Assembly: GCA_963693315.1 (NCBI GenBank)
Contig: OY856188.1
Coordinates: forward strand, 97,004,915 to 97,068,914
DNA: 64,000 bases
Origin: Diogma glabrata
Lineage: Eukaryota > Arthropoda > Insecta > Diptera > Cylindrotomidae
Direction of reading: 5' to 3'
Shown here: one piece after another, positions 33,141 through 43,053 of the stretch
How positions within the stretch are numbered: the first letter of the stretch is position 1
How the letters are laid out: every line of letters starts with the position of its first letter
Translations under genes and position numbers: made by a program
The notes under the pieces: generated by a model
Told to the model about the DNA's origin: nothing
What the model saw: the letters and a program-made list of their open reading frames with translations, nothing else
The model's database searches: none

Positions 33141-34900
33141 TTTTTTTTGTTTTTTTAATATTTTTTGTTAAATAATGGACAACTAAACTATAAATCCTAT
33201 CACATATAAAATATGACATAGGCCAATATTTCGTGATAGGATAGGAAAAATAAAAATAAAATAAGAGATAAAAAGCAAATTTGTTTTACAAATTTGCAGG
33301 AACAAAACTAAAATTGGTTTGCCAATAGTCCAGCCAATGGCATAATCCCTGATTATGGGACGCAGTACATTTTTCAATGATTAAAGCTCAGATTTGTAGT
33401 TATATGAAGGCTCGTTTCATCGAGCAAGCTACAGCGTTCCAGCATCAAGGAATATTCATTAGCTAAGATTGAGAGTGCTACCGTTGACTGAATACAGTTC
33501 ATCCGCCAGCACCCCTAAGATATCACCTTGGCTAGTGATATCTCACTGCTATTGCCAGTGGTATGTGATATCTCACGTTAACTCATATGCCAATAGCAGG
33601 GACTGGAGTGCGCGGGGTTGTCACACCCGTGGATCAAAAAAATAGAAAAAAATTAACAAATTAATAAAAACTGATCCCTCCATGCGATTGTTGACTAGTC
33701 TCCTTCCTAGTTTCCTTTCTAGTTTCATGATACAACTGACCGAGTTTTTTACTCTTCCGAGCTTATGCATTTAAAACCTTGAAAGTAGGTCTGTAATAGT
33801 TTTTCTAGAGTCTCACTGCAGCTGGTAGTGTGCGGTACCATCCACCCTGCAGATTTAACCCAGAAGGCTTGTGTGATTAGACGCAAGCAATTTTTGAAGT
33901 TGAGTTGCAGCCGGTAGACTGTCAACCGTTCCACAGAGCTCTCTCCATCTATCCCTTTTTGATCCTCTGAGTTCTTTGTTATAGTTAATAAGAATGGATT
34001 GGTACTCCATCCAAGTGTTTGTTCATTTTACTTTGTTAAAGAGTTTGCGAGCTTTATTCATTATCCTCTCCAAATCGCCATTGCAATTGCCAAAATTTTT
34101 CTCTGGTCCTTTTATACTTGTCAATTGGAGAATTGCGGTGGTATGCTTCAGTGATAACATCCTGCAGGTGGTTTGCCGTATAGTCGAGCTCCATTGTGAA
34201 GATATACCATAAAGATATACTTAAAAGAGATCCCAATAGCTCGTTCCACGGTTCGTAAAGTGGAGAGTGTTTACCGGTTAATACTCTATGTTAAAGAATA
34301 TGTATGCGTGGTCCGACATACAAGCTATATCGAAGACATCCAAGATGCCGTTATAAAATGCTCATTGATATTGTTTCTCAGAGTAAGACCCAAAACCTCG
34401 TTTTTGATTGCGTTTTTAAAGGTGAGTTTGCTGCCTTTGTTAGCTATAAACATGTTATTTATATATTGGTATTGGAGCAGAAGCGCAACTTTTGTGTTGT
34501 TTTTACTACTACCATATACAGCGTGATCACAATTTGCAAATATTAGTTTGTAGTAGTTGCTCTTGCAATGCCTTGGCAACTACTACCCTATCAGGTGGCA
34601 ACTCCTCTTTAGCTCCTGGAAAGTACGCAGATGCTAAAATGAACCTGCACAGCTGTTAGATCTCTGCAGATGCGCAAATACTTTTATACGTTTGTTGAAG
34701 AGAACTGACGTCATGGGTTCCTCCTAGCCTGAGAAGTGTATCAGTTGGATGTCTTTGTTGGTCAATAGACCTTGTATTTTTTTGCTGTCTGTCCCTGTTG
34801 CTGTCTGCCCCTGGAGCATCCTGTTTTATAAATCGGTTCCAATCAGCTGAAAGCATTGCTAACCTGCGCAGGTTAATTTGAACGTAACTATAAAGTCAGC

Positions 34901-35289
34901 ATTTCTCTTCCAGACGGCTATGGTGGTCCAGCGGGGGCTTCGGTAGGTTTGACACATGGGTGTCTGCTATGATTGAAGAGGATTTGGTTCTCGATGTTTG
35001 CAGGTTTGCATAGACACCGAGCTAGAATCACTTCTTATAGAAGCAGATTTGGATGGTCTCTTTCATTTGCAATCGAAATCTTAAAAGTTGTACTACCAGG
35101 TGCTGACACATTTTACTGCTGACATGTCAGATTTACCATCGGATTTTGAGTCACATATATAGAAATATTTATAATACTAAAAGTTATTATTTCAATACCA
35201 TGGTTTAATTACTGTTTAATTATTGTCATGGTAGTAAGTAATTTTCTGATTGAATCCAGTTGACTAAGCTGAATAGCTGAAAAATATCA
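34901..35289. other. Spacer beyond the Jockey remnant
   Basis: Possibly the worn 5' part of the Jockey element (ORF1/ORF2 junction), since base composition is less AT-rich to about 35110. No domain is readable. Confidence 0.35.
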
Positions 35290-36020
35290 GGTAGTTGCAA
35301 ATTAAATGTCGTTGATGTAATTCGTGTTCTGCACGTCGCAAAACGTCGAAATTTGAGCCAAACCATTTTTAAAATAAAAAATACAAGTTTCTTTAGAAAG
35401 TTTTAAAGTATTTCATTTGAGAAAACGGTGGTCCGAAAGATTTCTGAAAATCAAAACCCAATGTAGCTATAACGAAATCAAATTGCAAGAGAACGACTCA
35501 TCCGATATTAACCGTTTTATGTGCGTTGGAAAGTTAAGATTGCCTATCGGAAAAAAATGCATTTTAAATATTTTGATTACACTGTGAAAAATAAAGGATA
35601 TAAAATTTTTAAATATGGTTACGATGCCGGTCAAAGTCAAGCTTTTTTTGAGTTTTTTTTTATTTTATGAAAGTTTCAACCTTACCGTAAAATATACCAA
35701 AATCAAAAGAAAGCATTGTTTTGTTTTAAAGATATTAATTTATAAATATGTGCATCTCAAGCCAAACATTTTTGTTCTAGATGAAATTCGTGATCTGGAC
35801 GACCGACGCTGAAACCGATCCATTTTTAATTGACTTAATCTTTGGCCAACAAGTAGTAGAGGGTGAAATAAAAAACGGTTTTCATAAAAATTTTGAAGTG
35901 TTTATTTTTGGAACAGGGTGGTCCGAAAGATTTTTGGAAATTCGAATTTAGAGTAGTTTAGAAATCAAATTAAAAGAGAACAGCTCACCCGACATCAACG
36001 ATTTTATTTACATTAAGAAG
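35290..36020. repeat. Dispersed repeat with GTGGTCCGAAAGATTT motif
   Basis: Two related blocks: 35330-35560 and 35780-36010 both contain GGTGGTCCGAAAGATTT, AAAAGAGAAC/CAAGAGAACG and CACCCGACATCAACG-type phrases. The block TTCGTGATCTGGACGACC (about 35785) recurs inverted at about 55782-55800. No coding potential recognised. Confidence 0.7.
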
Positions 36021-37101
36021 ATAAAAAAATCCCAGCGGCAGGTATATCCGCTAGAAATAGGTAGATTTCGGGGTCAGACGGTTTTGTGTCCAAATAAAAT
36101 TAGATAAGTCAGATTAGTTTAAATAAAAAATATAAGTAGAAACAGAATAATTCAAAAAAATTATCGAACCAAATTAAATACATTATCCGAACTAACTCCA
36201 TCAATACAATTTCGGAACAGTTTTATTTAAGTTGGTTTAAACTACTTTTAATAACATATTAAATCCACCAAAGATCAAATGAACTACGTCACAACTACAA
36301 TTATACCATCACACATAATTTATAATCAAACATTATCAAACAATTTTATTTCAAAATCATCTTTTGTTGTTGTGTTTTTTTGTTCTTATTTAATCTTTTT
36401 TCAAACGGTTACTTAGTAAAAAAAAATAAAAACAAAAGAGATTTTGATAATTTTTCTATGGTATTAAATGGCTTGATATTTTTTTGCAAGAGATTCATTA
36501 TAACGCTTAAAAAAATGGAACCTTTTGGGTTAGAAAGCTGAAATTTTTTGAGGCTATAGTTTAAAAGTATGTTTAAAAGTTAAGATGAATTTAAATAACA
36601 TAAACTGAAACATGATGAAAGCATTGCCTTTTGCGTTTGTTTTCATTTCAACTGACCTAGGGTCTCAACCGTTAGACTTAAACTATTATTTTTGAAAATT
36701 TTGAAAAGATTTATATTTTAAGTACGTGAAAAAAAGTTTTCAAATATGAGCTTGGCCATTTCAGCTAGATCAAGGGCAGCAAAGTTTAGTAAATTTTTAA
36801 AACAGCTGATTTTTGAGGAACCTGAAACGCCAAAGTTGTCATCTGGATAAAAATGATAAAAAAAGGTTCAAATATTCAATATTTTTAAATTTTATTAAAA
36901 TATTATTATTCAAACGGAAGTTATAGCGCCCTAGATTATTCGACTTTTTAGGCTCAAGCCGCTTAACCGGTACCCGGATATGGCCAGTTCACGAACTTGT
37001 CCAAGAAATTATTTGCCGAAACATACACAGAAAATTATTTTGGTGTAGGTCAAAAAATGCGACCGTGAGAGTGCCGCTAAATTCCGTTATACCTCATATC
37101 G

Positions 37102-37183
<82 letters not shown>

Positions 37184-38844
37184 TTTTTTTTTTGTTTTTC
37201 CATCTCCGCTTATCACATATAGTCGTTTGGCATCAAAATTTTTCCGAAATTCCGAGATGAAGCCCATTGCAATAGGTAGATTTTTATATGAAATCTACCT
37301 AAAACTGGCCCATCATTTTACCCGGGTAAAAATATTAAGAAATAAAATTTGCAAAAGTTTTAAAAATGGGCAGAAAAAGTTTAGTTTTTAAATTTTAAGC
37401 TATAGGCAAGCTTTTTACTTTTTTTCTTTATCAACAATTTATATTACGTGAAACCCATTTTACATCAATAGAAGTATGAAGTAAATCAAAAATGGTCGAA
37501 TTCAACGTCAGTAGTCCAGATCACAAATTTCATTAATTATGGAAAAGAATCATTCACGAAAATTAGAGGTTTTATGAAATTTCTTTTCACTGATAAGAAC
37601 AGCTGTGAAATATTGAGTAGCCACAGTTTAAATGTCTTTTGTTGCCATCAAAGATTGCTTTTGGAAACCTGAACAAGCTCTAATTGTTTCCTACACGACT
37701 ATCGGTCGAATCGAAAAGAAAATGATCGACATCTACTGGTTTGATTTTTAATTAAACAACATGTCCAAATCTAGTACCCAAGGCCCCGCCCAACCGAAAT
37801 ATGTTCGTATACAAAAAATGTGCTGTGCTTCGATTTTTTGTTCAGTGTCCTATTTCGTATGGATAACCTAAAATTTTAAAAATACTTATTGGAATTATGA
37901 TTTACAGTTGAAAAAGTGCACAAAATCAAACAAATATATAAATATCCTTAGATAAATTAAAAACTGCCTTTTGTCTGGAAAATGTAACCAAAACCACACA
38001 AAAATTTGCAGTCTCAGGTTATGCTATAGTATTATAAATGTGAAGTGGAGACACGAAAAATGTGAAGTGGAACTTTTTCCTGAGAAACTTCAGACCATAC
38101 CTTTGAATTGAAAAAATTCCAATTACTTCTTTACTTACTTGAGTTTAATTGTTCTCAAAAAATTCCGAGTTATAAATTATTATTTACAGCCTAAGATGTT
38201 GGTCAATTTAATTGATGTACCATACAAAACGAATAGTTCAAAAATTACATTAGCTTCGATAGTCTAAGTTCGTTACAAACTGGCTAACGTATCTGAATTG
38301 CCAAAATTAAAATTAAAACATTCCAAAAAGATAAACCAATCCAAATCATGTTCCACACCCAGATTTAAATTTATATGAAGAAAATAGCCACAACCAAAAT
38401 AGTCTTGAACAATTCAACTTCATAAAACTTTTACCAGTTCGACTCGTATTTAAAATTCATTGAATTATGCAAATCTACAGAATGATGTCCATTGTGGCTC
38501 GTGTTGTAATGGACTCTGGGCCTATTGATAACCTCATAAGGACGTAATTTGATAAACTGGGCGCCAAGCGATGTTATATTCCAAAACTGGCTGGAGTCTT
38601 ATGAGTCCAAAAAAAAAGATCTACCATTCCAGCACAAATTAACTGATAAGCACGCATTTTGGAAAAATAAAATAAAAGGAAAAATGCGACCTGACACTAA
38701 ATAATCCATCAATATTACAGATTCCAAACGAAAGAAGGTAAGCACCAATTTGTTTCCCCTTCCCCTTTGCTATAGATTCAACGAAGAATAGTTACAGCTA
38801 CTTAAAATAAAAAACATTTTATCATAACTTCATAAACCTTCCTT
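36021..38844. other. AT-rich region with dispersed repeat scraps
   Basis: No gene supported. It contains the (TA)n run at 37102-37178, a hairpin AGGTAGATTT...AAATCTACCT at 37275-37299, and a possible retropepsin-like scrap at about 38470-38600 (see findings). Confidence 0.4.
37102..37178. repeat. (TA)n microsatellite
   Basis: About 38 uninterrupted TA dinucleotides followed directly by a T run. The open frame through it (alternating Ile and Tyr) is an artefact. Confidence 0.97.
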
Positions 38845-39420
38845 TTAAGGGTTCCGTACTTTAAAAAAGTAAAAAGGGTACCCTATTGGTGAGACTTCGG
38901 CATCCTTCCGAATTTCAACATAATCGATTTAATCACAAACTATAAGTGCTATCAGGTTCCACAGTTTTTAACTGTGTTTTCCCATGGCTACTGATAACAA
39001 AAAAAATTCAACTATTTGTTTTCATCTATATTTTATGAACATAGATAAGGAGATAGTAAAACAAAAGTGTTTTTTAAGGAATCGAGTTTGGTTTAGAAAA
39101 CTAGAAAAAGGTCAAAATATTTCAAAAAAAAATTTCAATGATTTTTCGACGGCTTAGTTTTTTTGTTCGACTGCTTAGTTTTTTTTGTCGAGTGGGTGTC
39201 ATATGAAAGGTTAATTTTCTCTAGTGCAAAACAGTTTTTTTTGTAATTTTTTAAAGCGCAGTTTTTGAGTTATGTTCAAAAATGTGTAAACATTTGAAAA
39301 AAATTATTTTTGACCTTGTCGAGTGGGGTGTCATATGAAAGGTGAATTTTTTTCTAGTATAAAACAAGTTTTTCTGTAGTTTTCGTAAACACCGTTTTTG
39401 ATTCATTTGATTAAAATTCT
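38845..39420. repeat. Dispersed repeat (GGGTTCCGTACTTTAA family)
   Basis: GGTTCCGTACTTTAAAAAAG with GGTGAGACTTCGG, TATATTTTATGAAC and TTTTTTAAGGAATCGAGTTT recurs in the same orientation at 54715-54990. It is followed at 39185-39400 by two copies of a block with GTCGAGTGGG...TGTCATATGAAAGG about 130 bp apart. Related ATATGAAAG motifs are found at about 26135 and 56390. Confidence 0.75.
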
Positions 39421-39551
39421 AAAATTGTGTTTTTGTGAAGGACTATTTACGTAAAATAATCGTAGAATAGGATAAATTTTGCTACGTTGTAGCAAATGTG
39501 TATTATGGTAAAATATTGAGTCAAACAAAATATAGAAATGAACAAACAAGA
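39421..39551. other. Short spacer before PIF element
   Basis: No feature seen. Confidence 0.35.
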
Positions 39552-39789
39552 TCTGTAGCTAGATTCTGATTGTATGGAATTATTTCGTGGAATGAGATTT
39601 CGTACTAAATGAGGTTTTTGCATTCCGGTTCAGTGGAATGAAAAAATAAATATCACGTTTGCGGGATTAACTGTCAAATTATCTCGTCAACGAATTTAAA
39701 TATGAAATTTGATTATTTGCTTTGAAATTTTCACAAGCACAAAAATGAAGAAAAAAAAATGTCGAAAAAAGTAACAATGAATCAAAAAG

Positions 39790-40687
39790 AAATTTTAGAA
39801 GAATGTGGATTTGGTGCGTGGGAGGTAACTATATTTTATTAATTTTATTTTATTATTTATCAATAAATATTTTAGAAAAATTAAATTATTTAATTTATGT
39901 ATATACTAAACACTTTGTTTTTTATGCTACTCGCAGATTTGATAAAGCAGCAGACCAAAATAGAGAAATGCGGGAGAAATGGGACGAAGTGGCGGAGTTT
40001 TTAAATGCGGCGGGAGGGGCATTCAAAGATGGGAAAACTTGGAGAAAGACGTGGGTTGATCTCAATTAAATTATTAAAGTTTTGTAGATCGTTATTGGTA
40101 ATAGATATATTATAATATAATTATTTGTAGACTGTATGTAAAAAATCGGGCAGCTGAAATTAAAATTGCAAACAATAGAAGTAGCATCAACGGAATGACA
40201 CCGCAAAGAATTTTAAATGATTTGGAAAAGCAAATTATTGCGCTTATTACATGGAATGCCGTTCGTGGTGATGAAAATGCTGCATCCGAATCTGGATTTA
40301 CCAGCGGTGTAAATCACAAATATTTCGTTTGACTTCTGAAATCTATTGACCTATTATTATATATTTCAGAGTTTGCAAGCCCTACCGACGGTGGAAAAAA
40401 CAATCGTTTTTGATTTAGAACAAATAGAAAACTATAGCGGAAATTTAGATGCATAGATTGCTCCAAATGAAGTTCTACCTCAATTGTCGACAACACCACT
40501 TCCCTCGGCCAATTCATCAAAAAGGCGGCGATCGAGGTCCCTTGAGGATATATTGGAGGATTATTTAATAGAAGATAAAAAAAGAAATAATCTTCTAGAA
40601 CGGAAAATTGTGGTGGAACAACAAAAAGTGGTTGCTGTCCAAGGGTTAGCGGCAGCGATTGCTGCTTGTAATAATAATAATAATTAA
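39790..40687 (+). pseudogene. PIF/Harbinger Myb/MADF-like DNA-binding protein, broken
   Basis: Exon pieces: NVDLVRG (about 39800-39824) ending at AG/GTAACT, then after CTACTCGCAG RFDKAADQNREMREKWDEVA, EFLNAAGGAFKDGKTW and RKTWVDL (39937-40065). After TTTGTAG comes LYVKNRAAEIKIANNRSS with GMTPQRILNDLEKQIIALI (40130-40245). After TTTCAG comes SLQALPTVEKTIVFDLEQI (40369 on). The W...F...W-spaced core (EKWDEVAEFLN...WRKTWVDL) is the SANT/MADF-like trihelix found in the PIF accessory protein, which helps the transposase bind DNA or enter the nucleus. Two lesions are visible: the expected donor after CTCAA reads TTAAAT instead of GTAAAT, and TAG occurs in GNLDA-stop (about 40454-40456). The tail RRRSRSLEDILEDYL then stays open to 40687. 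Confidence 0.8.
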
Positions 40688-40794
40688 AAAAAATCCAACT
40701 CAATCAATTTTAATTCAATAAATATTTATTTTTATATATGCAGTTTTATATTATAATTTTTATATTCATTACGATTACATTAAAAATATTCCTG

Positions 40795-41580
40795 TACCAA
40801 TGCGGCTCGCACTCTTCTGCCTTCGATTAATTGAGATGGCTGAAATGTTTGTTCGGTATCATCAAGAATTTGTTAGTGTTCATCATCCATAAAAATATCC
40901 TCTTCATCAATTAAAATGCGGCTTCTGACAAAAATATTGTGCAAAACACTACACGCATTTACAATTACACCACATTCCGATGGAGAGTAGCATAAAAATC
41001 GTTCTCTAGAGAGGCATAGCGAAACCAGCCTTTTAACACCCCAATACAATTTCTGGTAGATTTATGTGCGACATTATATTTGTCTTCCTTTTCATTAGTT
41101 AACCACGGTTGTTGTGGGTACCCAATATCACCTAAGATTAAATTAATTATTACGCCATTGTGCAACTGAGACTTATTTATTTTGCTTACCCAGCAAACAA
41201 AAATTTTTTTCGCCATTTTGATATAATAAATTCAAATGTAGTTGAAGCTGTGAGGATTTCTATACAAAAGCGTCATGAGCAGTTCCACCAAACTTTGGAT
41301 TAACTGACAATATTAATAGGTTAGCGTCACATATCTTTGTCACACACATAGAATGAAAAATGTTAGATTAGATACGTAGAATATGTATAAAATTATTTAG
41401 ATACTTAAATTTTTTAAAAAATATTTACAATTTGAATGTTTTTTGAAATACCACCTTTCCGACACACGTAGACATGCTCAATTTCTTTTTTGGATTTTTA
41501 TGGTAACGTGTGTTCCGTCAATGCATCCTATTACCCCTGGGAAGCCAGAAGCTTCATAAAATCTGAAATAAACAATCTTA
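40795..41580 (-). pseudogene. PIF/Harbinger DDE transposase, broken
   Basis: Right to left: RFYEASGFPGVIGCIDGTHV (about 41580-41520), with the first catalytic Asp in CIDGTH. After AT-rich sequence that may be an intron come CDANLLILSVNPKFGGTAHD and AF (about 41330-41270), holding the second Asp. Then, in a new frame, LILGDIGYPQQPWLTNEKED, YNVAHKSTRNCIGVLKGWFR (41150-41010) covers the conserved GD.GYP.....L and YN.AH..TR..IE..FG.LK.RF blocks. Here the Glu-containing IER.FG is reduced to CIG. The C-terminus CGVIVNACSVLHNIFVRSR- and RRVRAALVQEY-like sequence follows to about 40795 in shifted frames. It is non-functional and convergent with the accessory gene. Confidence 0.85.
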
Positions 41581-41879
41581 ATATGAGTAACATATATAAA
41601 TAAATAATACTGGACGTCATTTGCCTTGTTTTGTATTCATTAATTAGACTCGTTTGTGAAAATTGTACAAATAAAAACAAGTGAATAACTGACTGATGAA
41701 TCCCATTTTCAAAAGTTTGTATTATTTAGAACTTGTACTAAAACGATCTCTCGAAAAGAGCATGAGAATAAAAATTAGTGGAATGGAATTATTTAGTGAG
41801 AAATCAAAATTCGAGAAAAATAATAATTCCATTCCACTTCATTTTTTCTCACAGAACCAGAATCGAGGTACAGATTAGA

Positions 41880-42523
41880 TCAAACAAGTTTAACGAATTA
41901 GATGAACTCGACTTTATGCGAAAGGCGTTCGGTTGAAAAAGTATGCGATAACATACCTGTTTGCTATTCGATAGATTATCATTTAACATGTCCTCTGTGA
42001 GGTTGATCAGATTTTTCTATAATTTAACTAACAAAAGTTTTTTTCTTTATAGTTTAAAACCCGTTGTTCTTTCCTTGGTATTTCATCGCTCACGCAATAG
42101 AAAGAGAATATGTGTGCAATATTATATATTCGCCTTAAGCCATTTGTTCTGTTTCATTTTAGTCTGAAAAACAGTATGCCATGTTAAAATTAGTGTCTAC
42201 CTACACTGTCTACAAATCACAACCGCTTCAGTAGTTGACAAAAACATCGTCGTAATAGTGTTCCACATCCGACAGATTAAGATACAATTATCAGTGTTCT
42301 TACGTCGCCTGGATGATCAATAGAAATTTGCTTTTTATTTGATAATGGAGAAAACATCAAAACCTAGCATAACAAGTTCGCGTTTTCACCGAACCTCGGC
42401 ATTTCAGAAAATTAATAAAAAGTTTAATCTAAAAATAAGATACGGAAAATCAAATAAAGACGATGACGTGAACCTTGTTTTTTCGAAAAATTAAAAAATG
42501 AATGCTTATGTTTTTTTACTTGC
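41880..42523. other. Non-coding spacer
   Basis: No gene recognised. The short frame at 41961-42167 has no domain. Confidence 0.4.
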
Positions 42524-43053
42524 TTTGACACAGGATGGCTCAAAATTTGAGGGTCAAAATTTCGTACAAATTAAAACTGAAAAATTTCATGTAGTTCATA
42601 CATTCAGTGCAGTTTTTGTAAAAAGCCTTATATAATACCTTTCAAACAATCAAAAGTTGAATAGAATCGCTTAACACGTTTTTTTTTATAAATGGCACAA
42701 AGCTCAAAAAATTTCAAACCAATAATTAATGCAAATGCCATTTTCTAGAAAACAAACACTAACGCTAGTCTGTAATTTTAGTACGTTTTGAGTAAATAAT
42801 AAATCTTTAAAATATAAAAAAAAAACAAAAGAAAAAATGGACTTTTCAAAATTGTCATGTATGAAAAATTATAATAAAAAGTCATTTAAAAATACAATTT
42901 TTTTATCATTGTTATATTTCTATAAAGTTTTACTTAGTATCTTTCAAACAAAGTTAAATTCAAAAAAATCGGTTAACCCGTTTGAGCTCAATTTAGCTTT
43001 AAACTTTTTGTTTCTAAATTTCTTAACGGATTTCGAGCCACCCTGTGTCAAAA
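42524..43053. mobile_element. 530-bp MITE-like element
   Basis: TTTGACACAGGATGGCTC (42524) and GAGCCACCCTGTGTCAAA (to 43053) are inverted ends with one mismatch. The interior contains two related halves: CTTTCAAACAA...CTTAACACGTTT at about 42640 and TCTTTCAAACAAAG...GGTTAACCCGTTT at about 42940. No coding capacity was found. No unambiguous target duplication, so the superfamily is left open. Confidence 0.8.

Larger units (their letters stand above)
31900..34900 (-). pseudogene. Jockey-clade LINE ORF2, broken by insertions
   Basis: Right to left: endonuclease pieces ILASAYFPGAKEELPPDRVV (about 34640) and YINNMFIANKGSKLTFKNA (about 34470). The linker follows with VITEAYHRNSPIDKYKRTRE (about 34160), KRDRWRELC-like and LPAATQLQKLL-like blocks (about 33950-33880). 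RT entry is SFKSLGGDGMSPIFLQIG (about 32920) with PKPGKK, AKPYRPISLTYFLLKTMEKV (about 32780-32710). The catalytic region reads GVLSPLLWLMLAEDLPNRLS (about 32280-32220), ISYADEIAVMLIGKHDSTVS (YADE replacing YADD, about 32190) and INFCYLLI. The layout is that of Jockey ORF2. A LINE 3' tail (33003-33140) and a MITE (32299-32550) interrupt it. A 3'-end-like segment (CGCGGGGTT...CACACC) occurs twice, at about 31908-32005 and 33540-33640, implying overlapping copies. Confidence 0.87.
39552..41874. mobile_element. PIF/Harbinger element, two convergent dead genes
   Basis: Candidate termini are TCTGTAGCTAGATTCTG (39552) and the inverted CAGAATCGAGGTACAGA (to 41874), with two mismatches in the shared stretch. 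Between them lie a forward Myb/MADF-like gene and a reverse DDE transposase gene, the two-gene plan of PIF/Harbinger elements. A second inverted pair, AGTGGAATGGAATTATT and AATAATTCCATTCCACT, lies at 41778-41839. A clean 3-bp TWA target duplication could not be read at these exact ends, so the limits are approximate. Confidence 0.75.

Noticed and set aside
37065..37391. 108-residue frame with alternating Ile and Tyr
   Set aside because: It is the translation of the (TA)n microsatellite and flanking T run.
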